This document shows positions 46,618-55,120 of a stretch of DNA of 64,000 nucleotides, in pieces. The DNA is taken from NCBI RefSeq assembly GCF_019703835.1, contig NZ_AP023054.1, positions 2,293,580 through 2,357,579 on the forward strand, given 5' to 3'. The notes beneath the pieces are model-generated. The model saw only the letters and a list, made by a program, of their open reading frames with translations, made no database searches and was not told the origin of the DNA. Both the position numbers and the translations under genes were made by a program. The DNA comes from Thaumasiovibrio subtropicus. GTDB taxonomy: Bacteria; Pseudomonadota; Gammaproteobacteria; Enterobacterales; Vibrionaceae. Numbering within the stretch: the first letter of the stretch is position 1; every line of letters starts with the position of its first letter.

Positions 46618-47778
46618 TCATGCCTTGCTCTCACGTTGTTCAATCGGCACCCAAGTTTGATGGTCAGGTCCGACATAATCCGCACTCGGTCGGATAATGC
46701 GGTTATTTTCACGTTGTTCGAAAATGTGTGCAGCCCACCCCGTTAAACGACTGATGACAAAAATTGGCGTGAAGAGTTTGGTCGGGATCCCGAGGTAGTG
46801 ATAAGCAGAGGCATGATAGAAATCTGCATTGGGAAATAGGCCTTTCTCACGCCGCATCACCTGCTCTACCCGCTCAGACACGGTATAGAGATAGCCATCA
46901 TCCGCTTCGTCGGACAACCGCTTTGACCAACCTTTAATCAGTCCATTACGCGGATCTGACTCGCTGTAAACGGCATGACCAAAGCCCATCACTTTCTCTT
47001 TATTGGTCAGCTTAGCCATAATGCCTTGTTCGGCTTCTTCCGCTGAACGCCAGTGCTCAATTAGCGCCATGGCCGCTTCATTAGCGCCGCCATGTAGTGG
47101 CCCTCGCAAACTACCGATGGCGGCGGTAATACAGGAATGCAAATCCGATAAGGTTGACGCGCACACACGCGCGGTAAAGGTAGAGGCATTAAACTCATGC
47201 TCGGCATAGAGGATCAAAGAGCAATGCATTACCTGCTTATGCAATTCACTCGTGGGTTTACCAGTCAACATCTCAAGGAAGTAGCCGCCCGTCGAGGGCT
47301 CATCACTGCGAGTTTCAATCCGTACACCATGGTGACTGAATCGATACCAATAACAGATAATGGCAGGGAACTTCGCCAGCAACGTATCGGTCATCCATAG
47401 CTGCTCATCAAAAGATGCCTCTTGCTGTAAATTACCCAAAAAGGAGCAACCCGTTCTCATCACATCCATGGGGTGCGCGTCGGCTGGAATCAGCTCCAGT
47501 ACCTGTTTTAAGGCATCAGGTAAGCCGCGCAGTTGACAAAGTTGGCGCTGATAATCTCTTAGCTCAGTGAGGTTAGGTAAATGGCCTTTCAGCAATAGAA
47601 AAGCGACTTCTTCAAACTCTGCATACTGCGCTAAATCGGTAATATCGTAACCTCGATAAGTAAGGCCTGACCCCGTTTTTCCAACAGTGCAAAGTGCAGT
47701 TTCACCCGCAGACTGACCGCGTAGTCCTGCGCCTTTACCATGAACATGAGGGGTGGAATTCGCTGATACCGCTGGCAT
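46618..47778 (-). CDS. prpC: 2-methylcitrate synthase
   Basis: A 386-residue citrate-synthase-family enzyme that joins propionyl-CoA and oxaloacetate. It carries the catalytic His segments LHGGANEAAMALIE and KVMGFGHAVYSESDPRN, and the Asp region in FPNADFYHASAYHYLGIP. It is shorter than the hexameric housekeeping GltA and fits PrpC by context. 41 bp after prpB. Confidence 0.96.
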   Translation of the reverse strand: MPAVSANSTPHVHGKGAGLRGQSAGETALCTVGKTGSGLTYRGYDITDLAQYAEFEEVAFLLLKGHLPNLTELRDYQRQLCQLRGLPDALKQVLELIPADAHPMDVMRTGCSFLGNLQQEASFDEQLWMTDTLLAKFPAIICYWYRFSHHGVRIETRSDEPSTGGYFLEMLTGKPTSELHKQVMHCSLILYAEHEFNASTFTARVCASTLSDLHSCITAAIGSLRGPLHGGANEAAMALIEHWRSAEEAEQGIMAKLTNKEKVMGFGHAVYSESDPRNGLIKGWSKRLSDEADDGYLYTVSERVEQVMRREKGLFPNADFYHASAYHYLGIPTKLFTPIFVISRLTGWAAHIFEQRENNRIIRPSADYVGPDHQTWVPIEQRESKA

Positions 47779-47819
47779 AGCTCGCTCCTTAGTGAGTCAA
47801 TGTTGTCGTTGTGAGTGAG

Positions 47820-48704
47820 TTAATTGCTAGAGTCGCTACCAAAGAGCGCATCTAATTTTTGTTCGTATTGGTGATAGGCAAGAAAATGGTAAAGCTCCTC
47901 TCGCGTCTGCATCTGGTCGAGCACCTCGCGCTGATGGCCAAGATCATGCAAGCTTTGATAAACGTTCAAGGCCGCTTTGTTCATGGCACGAAAGGCACTT
48001 AGAGGATAGAGCACCATAGCAACACCGTTTTTTGCCAGTTCATCAGCCCCAAAAAGTGGCGTTTGACCAAATTCAGTGATATTTGCCAGCACTGGACGCT
48101 GCACCGCATCCACAAAGGCTCTGTACTGTTCGAGATCATGCATGGCTTCGGGGAAAATCATATCTGCACCCGCTTCGACACAAGCCACGGCACGCGCTAT
48201 GGCGGCGTCCATCCCTTCCACAGCCAATGCATCCGTGCGCGCCATGATGACAAAATCATCACTCATTCGGCTATCTACCGCTGCTTTTATTCGGTCTACC
48301 ATTTCAGCTTGCGTCACAATGGCTTTGTTTGGCCGATGGCCACACCGTTTTTGCGCTACTTGATCTTCTATATGCACGGCCGCAACGCCCGCTTGTTCCA
48401 TTTGTCGAATGGTGCGCGATATATTGAGCGCTCCGCCAAACCCCGTATCAATATCCACCAATAAGGGCAGCTCTGTGGCTTGAGTGATCCTCCGTGCATC
48501 TTCCAGCACATCATTCAATGACGTCATACCTAAATCAGGCAAACCAAAAGAAGCGTTCGCCACACCCGCGCCTGATAAGTAAAGAGCCTGATGGCCAACC
48601 TGCTCCGCCATCATGGCGCAATAAGGGTTAATGGCACCGACAATTTTCAGTGGGTGATTAACGCTCACTGCCTGTCTGAAACGTTTTCCTGCTGACTTAG
48701 ACAT
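47820..48704 (-). CDS. prpB: 2-methylisocitrate lyase
   Basis: A 294-residue isocitrate-lyase-fold enzyme that splits 2-methylisocitrate to pyruvate and succinate. The magnesium/catalytic motif is [12 protein letters not shown] (KRCGH with catalytic Cys); [13 protein letters not shown] and [12 protein letters not shown] bind metal and substrate. [16 protein letters not shown] is typical of PrpB. 14 bp after the GntR gene, same strand. Confidence 0.96.
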   Translation of the reverse strand: MSKSAGKRFRQAVSVNHPLKIVGAINPYCAMMAEQVGHQALYLSGAGVANASFGLPDLGMTSLNDVLEDARRITQATELPLLVDIDTGFGGALNISRTIRQMEQAGVAAVHIEDQVAQKRCGHRPNKAIVTQAEMVDRIKAAVDSRMSDDFVIMARTDALAVEGMDAAIARAVACVEAGADMIFPEAMHDLEQYRAFVDAVQRPVLANITEFGQTPLFGADELAKNGVAMVLYPLSAFRAMNKAALNVYQSLHDLGHQREVLDQMQTREELYHFLAYHQYEQKLDALFGSDSSN

Positions 48705-48718
48705 CTTGAATCATCTCC

Positions 48719-49435
48719 TTATGGATGTTGAAAACGCGAGGGGGCATCTGCGTTACCTATTTCCAGTTGCTGTTCAATTAAGGTCCGACTGCGCTGTATA
48801 TGGCGGCGCATTAACATCTCCGCCAGTTCTCCATCTCGCTCTTCCATCGCTTGCAATATCTGTTTGTGTTCTTGCAACGCATGCTCAGGGCGAGAATGAG
48901 AACGTGGTGATTGAAAACGGTACATGCGAAGCAGTTGGTACAACTCATCGCACAGTAAGCTGATTAACTTATCGTTTCGGCTCGCTTTAATGACGCAGTA
49001 GTGAAAATCAAAATCACCTTGCTGATGAAAGTAAGAAGCACCTTCGACCTGCTCAATATGCATTTCGTGCGTTTCCAACAAGCCGCGAAGCGATGCGATC
49101 TCCTCATCACTGATGAGTTCCGCGGCCAAGCGCGCAGCCATCCCTTCTAACGCTTCCCTGACCCTGTAGATATCACAAAGCTTTGTGGAAGAGAGCGTGA
49201 CAACGCGAGCACCAACATTTGGGACCCGTTCGATTAATCCCATCGCGGTCAGCTGCATGAGTACTTCACGCAATGGCCCTCGGCTAACACCAAAACGTTT
49301 TGCCATCTCAGACTCTGACAACTTCTCTCCGGGGGCGTAAACGCCGCAGACAATCGCTTCGACGACTTGACCACAGAGGTCACGCCGCTGACTCCCTTGC
49401 AGTGCTGTACTGAACACCTGTTGCATTTCCGACAT
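48719..49435 (-). CDS. GntR-family (FCD) regulator of the prp operon
   Basis: A 238-residue regulator with an N-terminal winged helix (KLSESEMAKRFGVSRGPLREVLMQL) and a C-terminal all-helical FCD ligand domain (about 90-230) with metal-binding His/Asp positions (DFDFHYCVIKAS, EHKQILQAMEERD). ATG 49435 has GAGG 7 bases upstream. It is the first gene of gntR-prpBCDE. Two identical palindromes just upstream are its likely operators, so it probably represses its own operon until a methylcitrate-cycle intermediate binds. Confidence 0.93.
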   Translation of the reverse strand: MSEMQQVFSTALQGSQRRDLCGQVVEAIVCGVYAPGEKLSESEMAKRFGVSRGPLREVLMQLTAMGLIERVPNVGARVVTLSSTKLCDIYRVREALEGMAARLAAELISDEEIASLRGLLETHEMHIEQVEGASYFHQQGDFDFHYCVIKASRNDKLISLLCDELYQLLRMYRFQSPRSHSRPEHALQEHKQILQAMEERDGELAEMLMRRHIQRSRTLIEQQLEIGNADAPSRFQHP

Positions 49436-49448
49436 CAATAAACCTCAA

Positions 49449-49460
49449 ATTGTCGACAAT
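49449..49460. promoter_or_regulatory. Operator palindrome 1 of the prp operon
   Basis: ATTGTCGACAAT is a perfect 12-bp palindrome, 14 bp upstream of the GntR-gene ATG. The form fits GntR/FadR-type operators. Confidence 0.8.
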
Positions 49461-49510
49461 ATAATATTTATGGATAAAATTTAGGCTTATATAGAACAAA
49501 ACTCAAACAT

Positions 49511-49522
49511 ATTGTCGACAAT
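49511..49522. promoter_or_regulatory. Operator palindrome 2 of the prp operon
   Basis: A second identical ATTGTCGACAAT, 62 bp from the first (about six helical turns). The promoter probably lies between or over the two sites, allowing looping or roadblock repression. Confidence 0.8.
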
Positions 49523-49650
49523 TTAGATTAGACATTAGTCGAACTGACTAAGAAGGCACCCTACTGACATTCCCTGTCATAGCATTTTTCTATGATTAAT
49601 CCATCCCAACCAGAGCGGGATGAGCCTTATAAAATAACAGGAGAAAGACA

Positions 49651-49974
49651 ATGGATATGACAATTGAATTAGTCACTTACAAACTGAACCAAGACATTAC
49701 TGAACAAGAGCTAAGTGCTGCCAATGAGGAGTGTCAGACCTTTGTGTTAGAACAAGACGGCTTTCTTTATCGCTCAGTCAGTGTTGATCGCAATAGCAAC
49801 ACTTGGACAGATATTGTCTACTGGGCAACCATGGAAAATGCCCAACAAGCGGGCGAAGCTTTTATGAAAAGTGACCACACGAAAAATCTGATGCGTTGCA
49901 TTGACCCAGAATCTGTCGTTATGACTCACCACCAAGTGCTGAACTCGTTTGAATCCGAAACGTGCAAAGCGTAA
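49651..49974 (+). CDS. Small dimeric alpha/beta-barrel (ABM-like) protein
   Basis: A 107-residue protein preceded by AGGAG. MTIELVTYKLNQDITEQELSAANEECQTFVLEQDGFLYRSVSVD and IVYWATMENAQQAGEAFMKS fit the ferredoxin-like antibiotic-biosynthesis-monooxygenase/heme-degrading-like fold. No catalytic residue can be assigned. It is followed 88 bp later by a WYL regulator on the same strand, a pairing common for such small proteins. Confidence 0.7.
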   Translation: MDMTIELVTYKLNQDITEQELSAANEECQTFVLEQDGFLYRSVSVDRNSNTWTDIVYWATMENAQQAGEAFMKSDHTKNLMRCIDPESVVMTHHQVLNSFESETCKA

Positions 49975-50062
49975 TACTCAGTCTAACCGTTGACCCTAAT
50001 GGTGCTTGCCGCCATTATGGGTCACCTTACACTCCCCACTCGAAAAGGATGTTGATACCCGA

Positions 50063-50749
50063 ATGAATAAAGCGGAACGACTTCTTGAGCTATTGACTCA
50101 CTTACGCGCCAAACGATACGCCGTCACCGCAAAACAACTGGCTGAGTGCATGGGTGTCAGTGAACGAACCATCTATCGGGATATACAATCTTTAATCAAC
50201 TCTGGGGTGCCGATTGAAGGAGAAGCAGGTGTTGGCTACCTACTCGGTAAGGGTGCGCACTTGCCACCGCTCATGTTTACAGAGAAAGAGATGATTGCCC
50301 TAGAGCTCGGCATGCGTATGGTAAGAGCCTGGTCCGACAAAGAGATCGCCCAAGCGAGTCAGTCCGCTTCCCATAAGATTATGTCGGTTTTACCTGATCG
50401 ATTAAAAAGACAGATTGAGGACTTTCCGCTGATTGTCCCTGACTTCTACACCGATACAGTCAGTGCCGCCCATAGCCAGCAGTTACGCAGCGCGACTGAC
50501 AACAAGCAATGTATTCGCATTCACTATCACACCGAAGATGGCACACCATCGCAGCGTGTTATTCAGCCGCTGGGACAGGTGTTTTGGGGGAAAGTATGGA
50601 CCTTAGTCGCTTGGTGCGAACTGCGCCAAGCTTATCGTAATTTTCGCGTTGATCGCATTGATGATCTTGCCGTTCTACCTCAGTGCTTTGAGACCTCAGA
50701 CACGAAAAGCCTGAAACATTATCTCAGTCAATATGACGAACACTACTAG
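50063..50749 (+). CDS. YafY-type HTH/WYL transcriptional regulator
   Basis: 228 residues from ATG 50063 (MNKAERLLELLTHLRAKRYAVTAKQLAECM); the frame opens 19 codons earlier without support. HTH_11-type DNA-binding domain (MGVSERTIYRDIQSLINSG), then a WYL domain (CIRIHYHTEDGTPSQRVIQPLGQVFWGKVWTLVAWCELRQAYRNFRVDRI) that binds small ligands or nucleic acid. It probably controls the small ABM-like gene upstream; no operator was identified. Confidence 0.9.
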   Translation: MNKAERLLELLTHLRAKRYAVTAKQLAECMGVSERTIYRDIQSLINSGVPIEGEAGVGYLLGKGAHLPPLMFTEKEMIALELGMRMVRAWSDKEIAQASQSASHKIMSVLPDRLKRQIEDFPLIVPDFYTDTVSAAHSQQLRSATDNKQCIRIHYHTEDGTPSQRVIQPLGQVFWGKVWTLVAWCELRQAYRNFRVDRIDDLAVLPQCFETSDTKSLKHYLSQYDEHY

Positions 50750-50753
50750 CGCT

Positions 50754-50820
50754 AGAGACTCAAGTCCCCTCAAGATGCTTGAGTCTCTAACGACAAAGCC
50801 CCTCGCTATGCAAGGGGCTC
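50754..50820. other. Two hairpins after the WYL gene, one a repeat remnant
   Basis: AGAGACTCAAG...CTTGAGTCTC (50754-50786) contains CCTCAAGATGC, the inner part of the terminal repeat of the MITE-like element at 63016-63170, so it may be a shortened copy. AGCCCCT/AGGGGCT (about 50797-50820) follows and could terminate transcription from either side, though its T run is absent. Confidence 0.45.
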
Positions 50821-50841
50821 AGACTAAGACTCTAGCGTTAC

Positions 50842-51510
50842 TTACTTGAAGGTGTATTGAAGACCAACGCCACCAGCAACATCTGAAGAAGAGTATTTAC
50901 CACTAGTTTCATAGTGGAACGTACCCGAAACGCTCAGATTTTCGTTAATACCATATGCGCCGCCAAGTGCCAGTGCTTCTTTGCTACCAGAAAAACCAAC
51001 GCCAACACCAACACCGAACTCACCTTCAGCGACAAATGGACGTGCATTCGTTACCGCATGCATACCAGCTCTTACGCCATCAAGCTGCTCTGCGTGGTCA
51101 CGCATTTCACGAGCCATTTCTTGGAAAGAAGCTTCTAGAGAATCAATGCGAACTTGGTTATCTCCCGCGCCAATTGCTGGGATACCAAAACTTGGATCTA
51201 CCGGCTCAGGACGATCTGGCGTGTTATCTGGCTGAGGACGCTCTGGCGTTACATCATCTGGCTGCGGGCGACTTGGCGTTGCGTCATCCGGTTGAGGACG
51301 CTCAACATCAGTCACAGGCAAATGTGCTGGTGGAAGTTCTGGCTGAGGGCGTTCTGGTACATTTACATCCGGAAGGTTGCCTGGTACTTGTGGCTGTGGA
51401 CGCTCTGCGACGCCTGGTACGCTGTTATCAACGTCAACATCAATGCTGTTCGCCATTACACTAGTAGAAAGAAGACCCAGTACCGCTAGAGACAAAATTG
51501 ACTTTTTCAT
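50842..51510 (-). CDS. Short trimeric-autotransporter-like adhesin with proline-rich passenger
   Basis: 222 residues: a signal peptide (SILSLAVLGLLSTSVMA), then about 85 residues dominated by repeats of RPQP followed by acidic residues (ERPQP, SRPQPDD, ERPQPDN). A coiled coil (RIDSLEASFQEMAREMRDHAEQLDGVRAGM) and a YadA-type C-terminal beta-barrel anchor ending in Phe-Lys (GEFGVGVGVGFSG, VAGGVGLQYTFK) follow. Normal adhesins of this class have hundreds to thousands of passenger residues; here the passenger is only the Pro-rich rod. Anchor repeats could vary in length by slippage. Own promoter region of over 500 bp. Confidence 0.82.
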   Translation of the reverse strand: MKKSILSLAVLGLLSTSVMANSIDVDVDNSVPGVAERPQPQVPGNLPDVNVPERPQPELPPAHLPVTDVERPQPDDATPSRPQPDDVTPERPQPDNTPDRPEPVDPSFGIPAIGAGDNQVRIDSLEASFQEMAREMRDHAEQLDGVRAGMHAVTNARPFVAEGEFGVGVGVGFSGSKEALALGGAYGINENLSVSGTFHYETSGKYSSSDVAGGVGLQYTFK

Positions 51511-52066
51511 ACGACCTCAATTAAACACTGTTCAATATAAACAAAAATAAATACGCACAAGAAAGACCTCACTTCATCACGGTATTCATCAATATCGTGA
51601 CACGTCAATTTCCCTGTGCGTTTCGATGGAGTGAATATTAATAATGAACAGTGTTTCATTCAAATTAGTAGTACTTATCAGACTGATAAGTATATCTTAT
51701 TTCTCTATTTCATTCCCCACACCCATAGAAGAAACCATAAAAAAACCGCGCGGAAAACAGGCTGAAAACACAGCACCTAACACATGCCAACAACACTTCA
51801 GATCACTTTACAAATAACACGACGACTTTCTTCGACACAAGTCGCGCCGCAACAAATATTTTACACATTGGCGCCATCAATATACTCAAGCCACAGTTTG
51901 ATTGATTGCGCACTTAAAGTCAGATGAAAAAAGCAACAGCGCGCTATGGTGAAAGCATGTCGTGACTTTTACTGTTTACCATTTTGAACAAACATGGCAT
52001 TTGATGGTTCTCCAAAACAAAGCGGTATTGGAATCCATATATTCACTTTTATCAACGGGAAAAATT
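51511..52066. other. AT-rich divergent intergenic region
   Basis: About 555 bp between the adhesin (minus) and OpgC-like (plus) genes. A palindromic stretch around 51665-51695 (TACTTATCAGACTGATAAGTATA: GTACTTATCAG-CTGATAAGTAT) is an 11-bp inverted repeat and may be a regulator site. No gene seen; the frame at 51962 upstream of the OpgC-like ATG is not supported. Confidence 0.45.
51672..51694. promoter_or_regulatory. Inverted repeat upstream of the adhesin gene
   Basis: ACTTATCAG and CTGATAAGT are inverted copies separated by A, about 165 bp upstream of the adhesin ATG and 370 bp upstream of the OpgC-like ATG. A dimeric regulator site is likely from its symmetry; the protein is unknown. Confidence 0.45.
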
Positions 52067-53635
52067 ATGAAAAGGATTGAAGGCTTAGATAGCCTAAGAG
52101 GTGTACTGCTAATCTTTATGACCATAAACCATCTCATTTGGATTAGCGGTGGGTGGTCAAGGTTGCAATGGGTCACGCTGCAACCCTTAGGTCAAGTCGG
52201 GGCGGCAGAAGGGTTTATTTTTATTTCGGGTTTACTCGCGGGTTTAATATATAGTAAACCCGAGATGTCACAGGCCGACGTCACTCGAAAAGCGTGGCAC
52301 CGAGCTGCAACCATTTATTTTTACCATATTGGCTGCCTCATATTGGTGTGTGCGTGGTTTATTATTGCTCCGCACTTCTTTGGAAACGCCCATGATGTTT
52401 TAGCAGCCAACTTACCGAATTTTATTGCCGCACCAGTTCAAGCTTCACTACTCAGTACCGTACTGTTAAATCGTCCTTTCTATTTCGATATCTTGCCCAT
52501 TTACATTTTGTTCATGTTGGCGCTACCACTCGCGATCGCACTATTTAGAAAAGGACTTTCTTGGTTAGTGTTAGTATTGAGTTTTGGTCTCTGGGTATTA
52601 GCAAGTTACCTGCACCAAGATATGCTAAAGCCACTTTATGCCATCTTCTCAGAAGATCTTAGTGTCAGTGTCGGCTATTTTGACCCCTTCGCGTGGCAAC
52701 TGCTCTTTATTGTGGGGGCGGCAATTGGATTTCGACAGCGTACTCAACCAATACATTGGTTTAAACACACCCCAGTGACTGTTGTCGTCTTCATCGCAAC
52801 ATTATTGTTTACGGCCGCCCATCACGGCGCATTTGCGCAGTTTGGTTTACACCAAGGCATCATGTACGCACTGGCCGATAAACCAGAGTTGGGTTGGTTA
52901 CGCGTACTCAATCTCGGGTTACTGGCTTACGTCATTGGCTGGTTGATCCACCGCTTTCCTAGCTATACCCACACTGTGCCTCTCTCGCTGCTGGGCAAGC
53001 ACTCGCTGCAAGTCTTTGCGTGGCAAAGTATTCTTATCTTCCTTGCCGCACCAGCGTTGACATCGATCCGTATGCAAAACAGCTATGCCTTTGTCATTTT
53101 AGCGCTCACAGCAACGCTGTTTATCCCCGCAATGCTGAGTCAACGAAAAGCCAGTCGCGGCGTAACACCGATTTTTCACTGGGGTACGGTTGCCGTAGGC
53201 CTGCTTGCTGTTTCATTGTCAGCAAAAGCGATTGAGTCAGCATTAAAACCCGCACCCGTGTCATTTGGTGACACATCATTCTCGCTGAAGGTAAAAGTAG
53301 AAAACCTCAAAGATATGGAGACAGACTTGATGGTGCTGCTCTATGCAGAACATGACAGTCTCATGGGGCCACCCTCTGCATTTGGAGGCAGTTTTTCTCC
53401 TGAAGCGGTGAGTCAAGGTGTCGAGCTGGGTAAGTTTAAATCGGCGAAGTATGCGCTATTTGTGCTGCAAGACCGGGATAAGAATAATCAACTGACGTTT
53501 TCGTCTGTCGGTATGCCCATGGAACCATTTGGCTATTCCAATAACCCCCGCCTCAATGGCCCACCAAGCATGGATGACATTGGTTTCAACCACTTAGAAG
53601 ACAACACACAGACCGTCTCTCTAATACACTTCTAG
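52067..53635 (+). CDS. OpgC-like membrane acyltransferase fused to a DUF2141 domain
   Basis: 522 residues from ATG 52067 (MKRIEGLDSLRGVLLIFMTINHL, the family N-terminus). About ten transmembrane helices cover residues 10-400 and match OpgC, which succinylates osmoregulated periplasmic glucans. After the last helix (GTVAVGLLAVSLSAKAIE) the C-terminal 115 residues form a DUF2141-like beta domain (LKVKVENLKDMETDLMVLLYAE, YALFVLQDRDKNNQL, EPFGYSNNPR), expected in the periplasm. The fusion is unusual: DUF2141 normally occurs as a separate secreted protein. No opgG or opgH is nearby. Confidence 0.85.
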   Translation: MKRIEGLDSLRGVLLIFMTINHLIWISGGWSRLQWVTLQPLGQVGAAEGFIFISGLLAGLIYSKPEMSQADVTRKAWHRAATIYFYHIGCLILVCAWFIIAPHFFGNAHDVLAANLPNFIAAPVQASLLSTVLLNRPFYFDILPIYILFMLALPLAIALFRKGLSWLVLVLSFGLWVLASYLHQDMLKPLYAIFSEDLSVSVGYFDPFAWQLLFIVGAAIGFRQRTQPIHWFKHTPVTVVVFIATLLFTAAHHGAFAQFGLHQGIMYALADKPELGWLRVLNLGLLAYVIGWLIHRFPSYTHTVPLSLLGKHSLQVFAWQSILIFLAAPALTSIRMQNSYAFVILALTATLFIPAMLSQRKASRGVTPIFHWGTVAVGLLAVSLSAKAIESALKPAPVSFGDTSFSLKVKVENLKDMETDLMVLLYAEHDSLMGPPSAFGGSFSPEAVSQGVELGKFKSAKYALFVLQDRDKNNQLTFSSVGMPMEPFGYSNNPRLNGPPSMDDIGFNHLEDNTQTVSLIHF

Positions 53636-53649
53636 GCAAGCTAATCCAA

Positions 53650-53684
53650 AAAAACGCCGAAGATCCCATCCTCGGCGTTTTTAT
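53650..53684. terminator. Bidirectional terminator
   Basis: AAACGCCGA and TCGGCGTTT pair around AGATCCCATCC, flanked by an A run and a T run. It lies between the convergent OpgC-like and AraC genes. Confidence 0.9.
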
Positions 53685-53706
53685 TTTGTCTCACAACAGA
53701 TTGCAC

Positions 53707-55041
53707 TTAGCCTCTACGATATTTCACTGGCGTGAATAAGGTAAAACTGAGTCTGCCACTCTCATCACGTGTCAGGTTTTCAACAATCGAAACACCGGGT
53801 ATATAGTAGTATTTGGATTCCCAAATATAGTGATGTAGATAGGTTTCTAACCCTTTGGCGATCTCTTGGAGACTACCCTGCCAATGAGAAACAAGACAAC
53901 GGCCCTTTTCAAAGATGAGTGACGTATCCTCTTGATTGACAGGCATTTTGTCGTTATCGAGATGATCAATGTAGATACCGAACACCCCTGCGTTCTCAGC
54001 GTCTGTATCCGAGAAATAGACTCGCTCAATCATCGCATTGACTGGCGCATCAAGTAATGTAGAGAGTACCGCGGTAATGATATGAGAACCCAACTTTTGG
54101 CACTCTGAAATATCAACTTCTCTCACAAGGCGAGTCTCGTGAACTTGATTCTGTAACTGGGGTTCACCCTGCATACCTGGCGGACAAGCGACATCAGCTT
54201 CATCAAGCCAGGGGATGTAAGCCGTCACCGCGCCCGAGTCACCGCCATTCCAAATGATCGGTGGAACACCGACTCGCCCTTCTTGCTCTTTTATCCAAAG
54301 CACATAGAAATAGATAAAGAAACTCTGAATGTGGTGCCTATCAGGTAGCTCGAATTCCCATGCTTCTCGAGCGGGAACATCGACAATCACCATGTCATCA
54401 GGAACTGGCTCGCCGTCTTCAACTTGGTAAGCAATCCCCATGGGGAAAAGCCCACTGGTATAGTAATCCAGTTGCCAAAACTCCAGAACACTCAATTGCC
54501 GACAGGTCAGATTGGCCGTTTCAGGACGTTGATCGAAGCGTTGCCACATTTGATCAATCTGCCCTTCAATATCGGTGTCTTTTGAACGCGAGTTTTCGAA
54601 CTGCTCAACATACACCGCCCAACGTTGTGCCGGAAAAGCCCGCTTAGTGGGTTGCATTGCACGGTAAATATCGAAGCGAGCCAACAGTTGCTCATCGATC
54701 TTTGGCAACGTAATAATTCGCGCCCACGTGTGATTGCCACGCAGATTCCTTGGCGCTACATTCGCAAAACGTCGAAACGCACGCGCAAAGGCTTCTTGTG
54801 ATTCAAATCCATATTTTAATGCGATATCAAGAATACGGTACTTATCTTCCGCTACCTCTAATCCCGCTAAACTCAGGGCGCGGTACCGTTGATACTGGCC
54901 AATGGACAGGCCTGTCACTTTCTTAAAGCTGCGTTGCAGGTGCCATTTTGAGGCATAGCAGTGGGCTGCGATTTCATCTAACGAGAGGATCTCAGGCAGG
55001 CGAGATTCTATGAGCTCAGCGGCTCGTAATACTTTATTCAC
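53707..55041 (-). CDS. AraC-family regulator with large C-terminal effector domain
   Basis: 444 residues. The DNA-binding pair of helix-turn-helix motifs is at the N-terminus (SLDEIAAHCYASKWHLQRSFKKVTGLSIGQYQRYRAL ... DIALKYGFESQEAFARAFRRFANVAPRNLRG), as in the Rob/SoxS-like arrangement. The remaining 330 residues look like a GyrI-like effector region, at least in the last part (SIVENLTRDESGRLSFTLFTPVKY). The effector is unknown. The next gene on the strand upstream is the degenerate hydrolase-like lipoprotein 79 bp away. Confidence 0.85.
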   Translation of the reverse strand: MNKVLRAAELIESRLPEILSLDEIAAHCYASKWHLQRSFKKVTGLSIGQYQRYRALSLAGLEVAEDKYRILDIALKYGFESQEAFARAFRRFANVAPRNLRGNHTWARIITLPKIDEQLLARFDIYRAMQPTKRAFPAQRWAVYVEQFENSRSKDTDIEGQIDQMWQRFDQRPETANLTCRQLSVLEFWQLDYYTSGLFPMGIAYQVEDGEPVPDDMVIVDVPAREAWEFELPDRHHIQSFFIYFYVLWIKEQEGRVGVPPIIWNGGDSGAVTAYIPWLDEADVACPPGMQGEPQLQNQVHETRLVREVDISECQKLGSHIITAVLSTLLDAPVNAMIERVYFSDTDAENAGVFGIYIDHLDNDKMPVNQEDTSLIFEKGRCLVSHWQGSLQEIAKGLETYLHHYIWESKYYYIPGVSIVENLTRDESGRLSFTLFTPVKYRRG

Positions 55042-55120
55042 GTGGTGTCCATACTCACTGTCTAATACGATGCGGTTAGCGCATCTTTTCAGTCATCACC
55101 ATAGGGGCGGAAAACCCCTA

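Noticed and set aside
51200..51420. Repeated DNA opposite the adhesin read as a plus-strand protein gene
   Set aside because: The plus frames are shadows of the Pro-rich repeats; the minus frame has a signal peptide and outer-membrane anchor.
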